Part shown: piece by piece, positions 32,640 to 45,015 of the stretch
Layout of the letters: every line of letters begins with the position of its first letter
Position numbering within the stretch: position 1 is the first letter of the stretch
Assembly (NCBI GenBank): GCA_963693285.1
Contig: OY848922.1
Location: forward strand, 4,080,923-4,144,922
DNA: 64,000 bases
Direction of reading: 5' to 3'
Source of the DNA: Xestospongia muta
Taxonomy: Eukaryota; Porifera; Demospongiae; Haplosclerida; Petrosiidae
The notes under the pieces: generated by a model
Database searches by the model: none
The model's input: only the letters and a program-made list of their open reading frames with translations
Told to the model about the DNA's origin: nothing
Made by a program: the position numbers and the translations under genes

Positions 32640-33075
32640 TCTTAGAATACTGTATTTGCTAGTTGTTAGGTGCATATGGTTCTTAAGTGCATACTGTTTG
32701 TTAAGTACACACATTTATCTTGGTCAGAACTCATTTTATTAAGCACTTAATGAATTATTAACAAGCAATATGCATGACCAACAATGAATCCATCCTTCAT
32801 CACAAATACAGCAAAATGGTTGTGTTCATTTGCTTCCTCTTTCACTAATAGAACTTCTCCAACTGAAGGTGTCCATACTTTTTTGTAAATGTGACGACTT
32901 CAAATTATTCTGTCAAATGAGAACTCAGTAGAAACACCAGCCATATCCTCCACGTGTTCAAGTGAGAACCACACTCAGAAAAGTGACATCATCTGCAAAT
33001 ATTATTTGTTAAGCACGTATCTTTATCAAGTGTATATTTTCTTTCTGTGGAGGTACAAGCACATGTGCTTACAAA
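32640..33075. mobile_element. Tigger-type non-autonomous element (probable)
   Basis: The left part (about 32665-32750: gcatatggtt, gtgcatactgtttgttaag, atttatcttggtcagaactc) is the same as the end of the Tigger element at about 63440-63530, including repeated ttaag-c/t-gca motifs. The right boundary near 33075 is inferred from similar ttaagcac motifs. Between them lies a HIRAN-like coding relic, so the element seems to carry captured host sequence. Confidence 0.5.
32765..32965 (-). pseudogene. HIRAN-like domain relic
   Basis: The reverse strand reads FSFDRII-stop-SRHIYKKVWTPSVGEVL, then KEEANEHNHFAVFVMKDG and FIVGHAY. This fits HIRAN-like proteins common in marine invertebrates (VWTP-x-x-GE-x-L, E-x-x-N-x-HD-x-FAV, VGH). 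One internal stop and truncation at VGH show it is dead. It is embedded in a Tigger-type element. Confidence 0.55.
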
Positions 33076-33499
33076 TACGATAAAGTCTGTAATTTGTTGT
33101 CTCAGTAAATTGTATAGTGTTCACAATATACAACTTGCTTACATGTACTTGAGAGTAAAAGTTGAAATCCATACAATTGTATAGAGATATTCTACCTACA
33201 AAATATATGAGTAATCCCTAAATCCCTCAGTATAATATTGAATATAAACAGACTTTGATACCTCTTCATGACTAAACACATTCACAGGTTGTCGTTCTAT
33301 ATCAATAATTATAACACAGCTATTGTGTTATGTTTGTTGATAAACCTTGTTTCTATTCCATCCTGTGTGTAGTTGTTTCTGATAGTGTCTAGGAGATAAA
33401 TACCTTATAACCCTTGAATGGGAAGAAACAATTTCTGGCAAATCTAGTAAGACAAAGACTTTATTGATTCTGTTTTGACTGTTTCACTGTATTATTACT

Positions 33500-33730
33500 T
33501 CATTATGATTGAAAGTACTTGCTACTTTATTTTGTTCCCTAGGAACATACCTCATACCTGTTGTCACTTCTTCAATGTTAATATTGGGCAATAGTTGTCA
33601 CATGACTATGAGGTCAAATTCATCTTTACATAATTCAGTCATGTCATCTCTAACATTATCAAGGTATTTTTGACTTAAGTTTATGTAGCACATTGCTTTA
33701 TACCCACAACCATTACTGTTGAAATTATTT
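33500..33730 (-). pseudogene. Unknown coding relic, also at 37.1-37.4 kb
   Basis: The reverse strand is open for about 75 codons with a single stop (YLDNVRDDMTELCKDEFDLIV, then stop, then NINIEEVTTG). The same region is repeated, more decayed, at about 37130-37380, within a duplication pairing 33290-33730 with 36960-37380. I do not recognise the protein. Confidence 0.3.
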
Positions 33731-33817
33731 GGATTTTAGTTGTCTTTTTCTGATAAGGTCTTCGTGTCCACAACTTCTTTTTATAAATTGTTATAAATTT
33801 ATGATAATAGTAATGTA

Positions 33818-35842
33818 TAGTGAATGGTATCTGCTGATCGTGTCATAAAGGAATCTCTCCTAACTCAAGTTTCTAAACTATCTTCATTATTATATGTACA
33901 TTAGTAACTGCGGTAGTAATATCTTACTATCTATGATTTAAATAAACTCTCAGAAAATGGTAAGCAATATGTCAATATCTGGTATTCACTATGTAACATA
34001 TTCCTTTACTTGGTGGATAGTTTCCTATACTTCATAATTCCTATTGTTAAAGTGTTGCTTGTTGTTGTGGAGAATACATTATTATCAACAAGTATGATGT
34101 CATTATAATGTTGTCTGTTAATTTATATAATCCATACAAAGAAGACAAACTCAACTTGCTAGGCAGGCCCAGATTTGTCAAATAGCAATTACAAGAGTAC
34201 AAAATGCTCGGTTAGTTCTATTGATATCAATGTATAGAATTATTAACCCTCACAGCTGTCCATGTGAGGAAGGGTTAAAGTACATGCTTTTTGTGTCCAT
34301 GTGTCTGTCTGTTACAAAAGCACATACAATGTGGCAGAGTTTATCACTCCCAAAAAATTACTATATTTACAGTACACAATTATGATCATTTATAATTTGG
34401 ATGGATGTGGTTGTCAGTTAAATGATCCTATTATGTCACCATCTTATAATCAAGTTATAAATGGTCAAGATAAACCTATAAAAGTTGTGAAAGTGGCAAC
34501 AGCTAATAAAGTAGGTGTCCCATGTCTATGATATTCTGTACTTACTAACTACTCTTAAAGATGACAGTTATGAAATGATGTCTTCATACGTTGCCATAGG
34601 AACTTCAAATGACAAGTAAATATAGTAAATGAGCTTGGCAACCAAACTCCACCCACTTATTATACTGACTATAACTCATCAATATTACAGGTTACATAAT
34701 TAGTATACTATAAAAGTGACTTTGTAAATGATAGTGATGACAATGTATCCTACATTACTGTTGATATATAAGACTAACTGATCTGTCATTCAATAGTATG
34801 TAGTGTACACAGTCAACACTTCATTTATTCATTCAGAAAAGATGAGGTTTCTTTATTAGCTTTAATTACCTTATACTAAACTTCTCTGTTCATAATATGT
34901 AGTGTTTTATTCCTGTTAAAAGTATAAATTATATCTCGTGTACATGTCTATGTATCTTTAATATGTAAGTTTTGTTCAACATGATCATGATATAAACAAT
35001 TCACTTATCATTGTAGTAATACATAGGGTCAGATCTATACCTGTTTTAGAAAGAAGGCTTCATTTTCTACATACATAATCATATCACTAAACATTACATA
35101 GTGTGATCAGAATACATACATACATTAGTCTGTTGCATTCATTGTGTTATATCATTAAAGTAACATGTGTTGCCATGACAACCATTACATTGAATTAGAC
35201 ATGCCTTTGCTTTTCATGATCAGTTTATTGTCATGTCACTACAAAGAAAGATAAACTGAATTTACAACTGACTCTGTATGCATTGAGGAGAATATAGTGA
35301 AGGACATAACTTACTACACACACCAGTCTAGTGTGAGTACATGTACATATATTATATCTGTATGTTTCTTATAGCATGTACAGTTGACATAATAAATTAA
35401 CCACAAACACTCTAATGAATATCCTTATAAGGACAAAATGAACAAGTAATGTTATCAACTATAAAATCTACTTGTCAATGTATTTATTTATCATTAGTTC
35501 ATCTATGTATCCTATATATCTTATTCCTTATGACTTTACTCTCTACTTTGTCATGTATTCCATTAAGTAATACATCTACATGTACCTATCAGACATTTAT
35601 TTATTAATTGATACATTCATTATCTAGTTATACATTAAATACATTAATATGACAAGATATATGTGCAATAATTGATATAAACATCAAATTAATTTAATGA
35701 GATATGATGATATCATAATAGTGAGAGTGGTCACATAAGTGTGCTCAAGAGATAGATTCAACCTCAAACAAAATTTATCCAAGATTTAACATTAGAGGCT
35801 GTCTTTTCCATTGAATCATAAAACTTAAATTGATTGTAATTC
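33818..35842. repeat. Segmental duplication copy 2 (matches 24805-28080)
   Basis: Collinear copy of 24805-28080 without the 25164-25649 insertion and with about 105 bp of extra sequence near 33860-33950. Similarity ends near 35842 and resumes at about 38310. Confidence 0.8.
33955..34210 (+). pseudogene. Decayed copy of the membrane-protein exons
   Basis: Equivalent of 24846-25117. The ATG context has lost a base, the membrane segment is shortened and shifted (IPIVKVLLVVV), the acceptor TTACAG has become ATACAA, and the exon-2 donor GTAAGT has become GTTAGT. The exon-2 peptide is still readable (RRQTQLARQAQ). It is non-functional. Confidence 0.55.
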
Positions 35843-38800
35843 CGATTATGAAACTCTTCAATGAATTAATCCATTACAGTGTATGGTATAGTATTACTAT
35901 AATAACATGATACAGTAATGTAACATAGGAAAAGTTGGCCTGGTATGTGTCAACTCTTCTTGACGTTATATCGTTCTCTAGGACTTGTGATATATAGACT
36001 ACATCAGATGTGTGTATTGAATTGATGGATAGATACTGAATAGATAGATGGATGGTTTGATATATACAAGAATGGAGTAACTGATTCCTCTCTGTATTAT
36101 TATTGTGTTAGTTATTTCTTAATATGTTGGGAGTATATGACGAAGAACATACTGTTCTGTTATGTAACTATTTCCTATACCTTGGACACTCATCTTGGGT
36201 AGTACTAGGAATAGGTGTATCTGAAAGTAGTCAATATAGTATAGTATATGTCACTATATGATGTAAATATGTATACAATTGTCACCATAGCTTACAATAC
36301 CTCTTGTTATAATAAAATTGACTATTTTAAGTTTATTGTTATCTTTTACATAGGTCTTACTACATGTGTTATACTCATCCAACACTCACTAGCAGCTACA
36401 TTCTTTGGACAATATCAAGGAAAGTATTTTATAAACATATTGGTTTTATACTATTGACTAGTATTGGATGTCTGTTTAATAATGAAATTGCAAGGAGAAA
36501 ATAAACATATGCTATGTTTATATAGTGTATTCTAGTATGTATATGGTGTGTAGAAGTACTTGTTAAACTGTTTTATGTATTATTAGTAGATATGAATTAA
36601 TACTCAAGAATGGGACCAGCCTAGTTGATTCATATTTGACCTTCGCGTTACATAATCTTTCCTATTAATGTTAACCATTAAGTCAATACATGTCATCTAT
36701 AGTACATGACTACATGTTGTATTACATTCTGTATTATAGAGAAATATATTAGAATATACTAAGAGAGATCCAGTCAAAGTCCAAAAATTTCAGACTAGGA
36801 GAGATAAGAGCAGATCAACTATGGTAAACTTACTATGTTCATTTAAGTTAATTAAACTCTCTCTCTCTCTCTGTATATATATCTATAGATGTAGCTATCT
36901 CTGTCTCTCTCCACCTACCAGAGAAGACCAATTAGTTCATGATCATATTGAACTGTTGAGATGCATCACATAAAAACATATCAATTGTGTCATATTTGTT
37001 GACAAACATTGTTGTATTTCATCCTTTATGTAGCTGTCACTGAATGCATCTAGTGAAACCTTTCTATCTCATGATTACATAGAAACCTTTCTGGCAAATC
37101 TAGTAAGACATAGAATGTATTAATCCTGTTTTGATTATTTCACTGAAGCTTTATTCCATGATTACTGAAAGTACTTGATGGCGTATTTTGTTCCTAGGAA
37201 CACATCTCCAACCTGTTGTCACTTCTTCAATGTTAATATAACCTGTAGTTGTGTCATGACTATGACATTGACTTCATCTTAAGACTATTCAATCATATCA
37301 TCTTTGACATTATCAAGGTATTTTCAATTAAATTTTGTAACACTTTCTTTTATGCGCACAGCTGTTTCTATAAAGTTTTCATGAATAATATGTTCTTTTT
37401 CATAATTAGGTTAATCTGTCTTCATCTCTATCTGTTTCATTTATCTCAGATGGACTGGTATTTGTAGCTATAACTAGAGGAACTATAAGTAGTTCAGTGA
37501 GGATCTACATCAAATCTGTCAACACTTATTTAGATGATACCTGAAGATTCATCATCTTTAAATTCTTCTTATAAGTTACTTGATTGTTCTATTCATCATT
37601 ACATTCTTTCTCACCATCTTCATCATTAGTTTCTTTTTTCAATTATTTTTTTCAATTAAGTTTTCATGAATAATATATTCTCTTTCATATGTTAATCTGT
37701 TTTCATCTTTTTTTATCTGTTTTGTTGATTTCATGTAGACTGATACTTGTAGCCATAATTGGAAGATCTATATCAAAGCAGGCAATGTTTATTTAGATTA
37801 TGCTGACAATTCATCATCTTCAAATTCTTCTAAGTGACTTGATTCTTCCATTCCATCATCACACTCCTTCTTGCCATTTTGTAATTAGTTTCTTTTTTAA
37901 TTTTATTATTTACAATAAAATTGAAACAATGCTTATCTATATGTATGTATTTTCTTACGTTCTAGATATATTGTTGTTTTCAAAGTACTCATCAAATAAA
38001 GTTAAATGACTATCCTTGTCATCACTTGGTAGTACAGCATTGTTTGGAAGATGAGGTATTCTCTCTATACTGGTGATGGATACTAGAAGCTATTAATTAA
38101 AATTCAAATAATGTCATATGAATTTATAGTCATCATCGTACTATAAAGATTTAAATCACTGTGTCTCAAATTGTCATTTACTCGTATGGTTTGTATGTCT
38201 TGGCATAAAAGGAAGCTGTATGTACTATACAAGTACTGTTTCTGATTATTATAAAAACAGACAAATTATGTTGTTTTTTTATTAGCTCAATTACATTGTC
38301 AACCACATCCTTCCTAACCATATGTCAGTTTATATAGTAGTAGTGTGATTTGTGATGTTAATCAGCAACTAATAGACAATACTAAATTCTTAGTTGTAGT
38401 GGGTATACTTGTAACATTAAAATTAAGCCATGTGCGAAATATAGATCATACATATATTTTAAGTTTCATTGTCAAGGAAATATGTCTGTCTAATTAGTAG
38501 AATATCACTTTATTTATTTATTAACTGGTCTTGAATATAAGTTTCAAGATGAAACACTACTGTTAAGATTTAATACACAAGAAATTATTAGGCAACCAGA
38601 AACAAAATTCACCCATTAACCAAAATATAGTAATATTGTTTCAGTCAATCTTCTAGTTTTCCACTTATCCATTCATCAATTCATAAATTCATCATACATA
38701 ATGTTATCTATATTCATCTATGTCTACTTATTGATTATACTCAGTATAAAGACACTACCTAACACTATGTTTAATTTCTCAAATTAACATACACATATAC

Positions 38801-41295
38801 ATGTATAAGGGACTTTAGTAAGGCACAATATACTACATACAACGTAGTTTATATGACAAGCATGTACATGTAATGATACTTATTATACCAATGACAATTT
38901 TTATACAATTTGTATACAAATGGTATTATTGTTGTGCATATATACATGTATGGTAATATAATACATTCTTTAATACATTGTGTCTTGACTATCTTCAGAC
39001 TGGACAACATCAATGATGAAAATATGTAAGTCAAGGTCTTCATCTTCCATCTTTTCCAATTTAATTACAAATTTTAATAGACATGGCATAGTCTAATATG
39101 TTTTATTTTAGTTGTTTGACAATGTTAAAGCTTATATTATGCTCATACTAGTGTAAAACATAGTTATTTGGTTAATAAATGTTACTTACACTAATAAGCA
39201 TTTATTGTGTACAAACTTCACTATCTGTTCACTATTATAGAATTTACCTGTCCAACAACAAAGCTATTGTTATGTACAGTACAAATGTAGCAGTGGTTAG
39301 TTTATCAGTCAGTTTATATTACGATGGCCATTAATTTAGTGTTTTAAAGGTTTACTTGAATTATATTTTAAGATACCAGTAGTATGAAATAGATAGCAAA
39401 TTTTGAGTTGATTTTTAACAATTGATCAGATTAGTGAAAATAATTGATTATTATCTATTTAAAATGGATGGTTATTAAGTGTTGAGTCAGTGTTAAGGTC
39501 ACGTAATTGTAACCTATTACAATCTACTTAATTTGCTTTATGTAGTACATATGTAGTAGCTTGTAATTGAAATCATATCTGTGACTTCTATTATAAGTAT
39601 TGATAATGATATGTGTTCATGTTATAATTGTGCATGTGTATAATAATCTTAATGTTATATGAAGAATGTTTTCATTGTTAAGTACATGTATATGTACTCT
39701 GTAGTTTGTTAGATTATAATCAATGATGAGTATGTGATTTACTGTCTACATGATAAATTTACTAATAATCACATGTAAATTTGCTAAGTTAGTATCACCA
39801 AACCCATTTTTTATGATTTGTTGTTAAGATACATAAGTGTAAGACTAGTAACCACTTTTCTCTGCAGCTAGGTATGAATGTCAACTTTAAAGCAAGAAAT
39901 GTTGTATGAAATCAAATCAATCAACAAACGTTCAATAAAAGTAATAAATAAGCATTGTAATGACAACCTCCACATAAAAATATCTGTTAATTTAAAAGTA
40001 TAAGATTTATTGAAAATATGAAACAATCATTTTGCATAGTTCACAAACTAAAATTATATACAGTGATAATTATAATAAATAACATGTTTATCTTAAAGCC
40101 ATGTCATTCATAACTACTTTAATCACCAGTTTTTAAGAACAAGTAACATATGTTACCATAAATACAAAAAGGATATACATCACTATAATTATCAAAAATG
40201 TGATTTCATTGTTTCTAAATAAGACTTTCCTTACATTTTCACAGAATGATTTAAAAGGTTTTACTGTACCAACCTTACACTCTTTAGAATTTCAAAAATC
40301 ACATTATAGGCAATGAATTTGTTTTGTAGTTTTTGTCTTGTTTTAAATCTACACAAGAGTATGAGATGTACTTTCTTGCATTTATGGTCACATATTATGT
40401 TTCAATGAGTGATATGCTGTCAGTAAAAAGTTGACAGCTAGAATATTGAATAGGATTTTATAATTTTGTCATATTACCATTTGTGGAATGGCAGAGACTA
40501 TGTTTGTGATTGCTAGTTGCAAACAATTGTCAAAGATATTGTTGTTAGCATTTTAATAACATTATTGTGGCAAATTTATAATAAAAGTCACATATGGAGT
40601 ATCAAAAAGGAAAACAATACAAATCATGAAGTTAGAGCTGAGATAAGTCATGATCAGTGAGAATGTACTTTTGAAATAGAAAAAAATAATGTGCTGAAAA
40701 TGATTGTAAAAGTACTCATACTATTACTTAATGAAGCATATGATTCTAGACATTTAGTGGAGAGAAAAAAATAAAATATTGTCAATTGGTCTAAATGACA
40801 ATAATATTGTTGGTATAGACTGTAGTTGTGTATAAAACATACAACCATTCTTGTTATGCTCAATGAGTAAGATAGCTACTGGAAAAATATCTGTATAAAC
40901 TAAATATAGCTGGAGCTTTCAAAAAGGGTTTGCAATAGTCTAAGGTATCCAATAAAATGGACTGTATATTGCAAAAAAGGATAAGTTTGCACAATATATA
41001 CTTGAAAAAGCATGTAGTCCGTAGATATAATAAATATGAAAAACAAAGCTATAGGAAATAGTTTTCAAAGCATTTCATTGAAACCTGATGAAAAAAATCT
41101 CTTCAAAGTTATAAGAAAGTACACTAATGAGTAAGAAAATGTAAACTTAGTAAACATCAAAGTAAAGATGAAATTAATGACATGAAGGAACCATTGAAGA
41201 AATGATTATAATAATGTAAAGTCAGTATCTTCCAAAACAACTATAAGTAACAAAATAAGAAATGATTATAATAATGTTAAAATGAAAATGTGCGC
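35843..41295. other. Gene-poor AT-rich region
   Basis: Contains the second copy of the 33.3-33.7 kb duplication (36960-37380), a further repeat of ttttcatgaataatat-type sequence at 37375 and 37660, a (TC)n tract at 36856-36872, and sequence matching 28.17-28.33 kb at about 38.31-38.40 kb. No protein family is recognised; the open frames are short, hydrophobic and AT-driven. Confidence 0.5.
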
Positions 41296-41576
41296 TCAAT
41301 TTTTACAAACTGAGAGACATTTTTGAAGAATACTTTCAGCTACAGTTGGTTCATAAACTGGTGGTAACTCAACTGCAGTTATTATAGTACTCCATTTAAC
41401 TGGACTTGTTTTTTTATCAAACCATATCTGAATGATACCTGCGAGTCTCTTTGTTTCGCTACTCGTTTCAGCACACAAATTTTCTAAATCTCCTTTTGTT
41501 ATACTGAGGGACTGCCCTATTTGTTTCCATTTATTTGCAATAGGAAAAAGTAAACAAAGTAGGTCTAACTTGTTGC
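41296..41576 (-). CDS. Terminal Death-domain exon of the damaged paralog
   Basis: 281 bp after a TAG acceptor, open to a stop: KLDLLCLLFPIANKWKQIG, then DLENLCAETSSETKRLAG and KWSTIITAVELPPV. It aligns along its length with the last exon of the intact paralog (51093-51361: IAYNWKQLGEALG, TWQTIITAVELAPV). Death domains are six-helix homotypic interaction modules; W-K-x-x-G and the late W-x-x-I-x-x-A-V are characteristic. The reading frame is intact. Confidence 0.75.
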
Positions 41577-42157
41577 CTATAGTCGATAAAAAATATTTAG
41601 AAAAAATAATTTCATTTAACTAAAATAGCTCTTGGTCAAATATTTTATCAATTAATAATACATCTTTAATCTTACCAATAGTAATTGAAACATCAGCTTT
41701 TTTTTCACCTTCAGTAATTGGAGTAGCACCACAGGTATCTACAAACAAACATAGAGAAAGTTTATATGCGAGAAAAATTTACATGTTAATTTACATTAAT
41801 TTAAAGAAAACATAAGAAAAAGGCAGAGATAAAAATCTATTTAATTCAATCAATTGACTTTTAACACTTACCAACATCTTTGAGAATGTGATCAGTTACT
41901 TCAGTCCTACATGGTGAATTGTGATCTATTGTTTTAGCTCCATCTACTGGCATAGGGATTGCTTTGTCTAAAGAAGACAATAATATGAACTAAATAAAAT
42001 AGTTTTCAACATGTCATTGCAAAGTGTCACTATTAGGTTATATAAAAAATGTTAATAACATGTGTTAGTTTTGAATTTAAAAAAAAATTAATGCACAAGC
42101 TAAAATAATGTGTATTTAACAACTATCATACATGATCATGGCAATTTTTTCTAGATA

Positions 42158-42432
42158 TCAAACTGAAACATTAATACCATTTTGAGATAATATTTCTTGT
42201 ACAATGCGATGTTCATCAATGGCCTTCAGAGCTTCAATGAAGTCTGCTTTGTTAGCATTTCCACTTTTTAACCATGTTACTAACATGTCTTTACGAGATG
42301 GTGCAGGTTGATAGTGATTGAGTGCTTTAATATCTTTTATTACAGCATTTTTAACACCCAGATGTATACCAAAAATTTCCCAGTCATCCACCTCTCTTAC
42401 GAACTTCACAAGAGCAGAGAGGTGACACTCAC
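42158..42432 (-). CDS. Alternative Death-domain exon with its own stop
   Basis: 275 bp after a TAG acceptor, phase 1, open to a TGA at 42158: LVKFVREVDDWEIFGIHLG, then IKDIKALNHYQPAPSRKDM, MLVTWLKSGNANKADFIEAL. The W-x-x-x-G, late LVTWL and FIEAL order fits a Death domain that differs from the one in 41296-41576. Phase-1 joining from exon 42490-42543 gives serine at the junction; skipping it and joining to 41872-41967 also keeps frame. It therefore looks like a mutually exclusive C-terminal exon. Confidence 0.65.
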
Positions 42433-42821
42433 CTATTATAAAAAATCAATGTTATCTTAGAAAAGTCAATATTATCTTTAAAAATTTACTTAGTGGTCCA
42501 TCTGTTAGAGTTGAGGAGACTGAAATAACAGCTAATTCATGTTCTAAAAACAAGCAAAAGAATATTAAACCATCCATACAAATACACAATGCAGAAATGG
42601 CATCCAAAAATATATCTAGATGATTTATGTTGTTTATCACTCATTGAAATGATAGGTTAACCTTCAAATGTGTTAAAGTGATTTCATTAATTACATTACA
42701 GCTAATTTTAAGTGTAATATATATTACCTTTTTGGATTGGTTTCTTTGATGTTTTTTCAGGGTCTGTTAATACAAAAAATTCAATAAATTACTATACCAT
42801 AGTTTACTTCTAAGCTAACCA

Positions 42822-43270
42822 ATTAGCCAACATGTTTGTCGTTCTTCAGTTAATCTTAACGTAGGGAGCTCCTTTTCGATGCTGCACCTTATGACTGGAG
42901 GATCCTTATCCATTGACAGAACAACTGGATGTAACTTATTATTGTGAACACTTGAAATGTGTTTTTGTTGGCAAGGTACAGTAACTTGAGCAATAATGGC
43001 ATCTTTATCATAAGCCAATATGTCAGCACAGGTTGATACAGCTTTACAAATGATATTACTAAGTTGAAAGCAATTTTCACTTAGGCCATTATAATAGACC
43101 TCTAGCCAATAGAATCGATCAACTAGTAGTACTGATCCAAATAGATCTTCAGAATAAAGTAAAACAGCATAACGAAGCTGTCTTGGGAAAGTAGGTGATC
43201 GACTATCAATAAAAGATCGCGGCTTATCTTGTCTGGAAACAATGGCAACCACTAAAGCTGTAAATATGCC
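42822..43270 (-). CDS. Post-COR exon of the damaged paralog
   Basis: Open from a TTTAG acceptor at 43271 to about 42822: GIFTALVVAIVSRQDKPRS, SEDLFGSVLLVDRFYWLEVY, ICKAVSTCADILAYDKDA. It aligns with 51868-52321 of the intact paralog. The donor GTAAGG of the paralog is here GTTAGC; if it is not used the frame stops at 42815. The domain has no name I can give; it always follows COR in this cluster. Confidence 0.6.
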
Positions 43271-43444
43271 CTAAAAATTATAAAGTATTATTATAAGCTT
43301 GATGAATGTTGTTTTATTTGATTTATATAAACTATAAAAGAGATATATACATTAATGAAAATGATAAAGCATACATAGTATGTAATACAGCAGTAATAAT
43401 TACTTATATACTTATAATTCTATTGCATACATGTGCATATCTCA

Positions 43445-44770
43445 CTAGAGGACTACTTTTGTTTCAAAAGTAACTATCATTGGATCACAAGTTGCTTTAA
43501 AAACTGCAATGTGCTTGTCTGTCATCTGATGTGGTGGTAGAACAACTGGCATGAAATATTTCTGTGGAAGTTCAGCTGAGAAAATAGGAGCAATAATACA
43601 AAGATATTGAAGTAATTTAAGAAACTTCTCCTCAGAAAATATTGGAGGCAAAAGAGGTAGACAAAGCTTATTTACTAAAGAAGCATCAAAAATGCCATAT
43701 TCACGAAATATGTGTTGAGTTTCTAACTGCAAAAAATGTCCCTTTGGCAAAATATTTTTAAAGTAATCAACAAACGAAACTCGTATTAGAGCTGAAAGCA
43801 TATCTAGGAGATACTGAGGATTAGTAAAAATTATATTAGGCAAAACTGCGTGGGAAATGAAGAAACAACGCCATTGAGTGTAAATACGTAACTGACTTTA
43901 GCACATCATCTCTATTCATGCTAAAATTAAATCCTATAGCACAACAAGACTCTAAAGAGATCATTCCATGATCATTTTGTGAAGCCTCCTCTTTTACACG
44001 TAATTCAAACATATACCAACATACTGGTATAGGTATAGGGACAGCAACAACGTTTTGAAAAGCCATAATACGTTCACGAATAGAAGATGATATCTTCTCA
44101 CGATTTAACCTGCAAAGATTATCTACTGGAAATATCACCTTTTCTGTTGATTCGTTGTAAAAAACGAGGCAATCACGAAATTCATTCAATGAAGCTAGTA
44201 TTTGGGCATTCTTTTTGGGTAAAGATTCCATAAGTGGCCAAAATTTTGTTTTGTCATAGTAAGTGCCGATAATCATAAAAAGTGGTCGCAAAATTAGGCT
44301 CTGTTTACCATATACAACAGTCATGCTCTTAGCAGCAGCTACTGAACGTACAAAATGCTCTATAAGTTGAATGTTTGTCATTTGTAACTCACTAGGTTGA
44401 TTGAGTAATTTACCATTTTGTGAGTAAAAAAACTTAGGCTTATCAGATAAATTTTGTTATAAATTCGTGCAGATTATGTTGATTGTTTTGCCACGAATAA
44501 ATGCTCGTGATACATCAGCAAATTGTGGTTGGCCCCCACTATCAAGAATATTTATCCAAATGGCTTTATGTAGGTTTTCTGAAATCCCTCGCTCTACAAG
44601 AACATCGACCATTTCATCAGTGTAGCTGTCAGGATCAGTTAATAACATGCTTTGATGTGACAGTGTTATAGGACTGGCAGTAATATCAGATGGCAAAGAT
44701 GACGTATTTAACATTGGATGAGCCACAGTAGAAATTTTAGTGGTTTCCACAAATGACTTAGCATCAACAT
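43445..44770 (-). pseudogene. ROC-COR block without P-loop
   Basis: Starts after a CTTCAG acceptor. It holds the G3 motif in ILDSGGQPQFADVSRAFIR, then TAA at 44457, then MTNIQLIEHFVRSVAAAK, MIIGTYYDK (G4 region) and COR (VCWYMFELRVKEEASQND, NIIFTNPQYLLDMLSALIR). A frameshift near 43838 separates the last block. The P-loop-containing segment of the paralog is missing, so nucleotide binding would not be possible. Confidence 0.75.
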
Positions 44771-44916
44771 CTGAAGATATTAATATATTTTTACAAGATA
44801 GTTTATTAGCTCGTGTTCACAAATCAAACTGGTCATTGTCTAAGGAATTATATTCATAGGTTGGTAATTGTATTGGGAAATACATTAGAGTAAAATTATA
44901 CAACAATCTATCATAC

Positions 44917-45015
44917 CTTATTGACAGCATAAATATCAGCACCACTTCTAGCTAATAAAGTGATGATCTCTATGTCATTTTTGCAGGCTGCAAAATGTAA
45001 TGCAGTCCAGCCATC
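44917..45015 (-). CDS. Ankyrin exon (99 bp)
   Basis: One complete repeat, DGWTALHFAACKNDIEIITL then ARSGADIYAVNK, between a TTTAG acceptor and a GTATGA donor, phase 0. It is near-identical in design to exon 5069-5167 of the left ankyrin gene. Confidence 0.8.
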
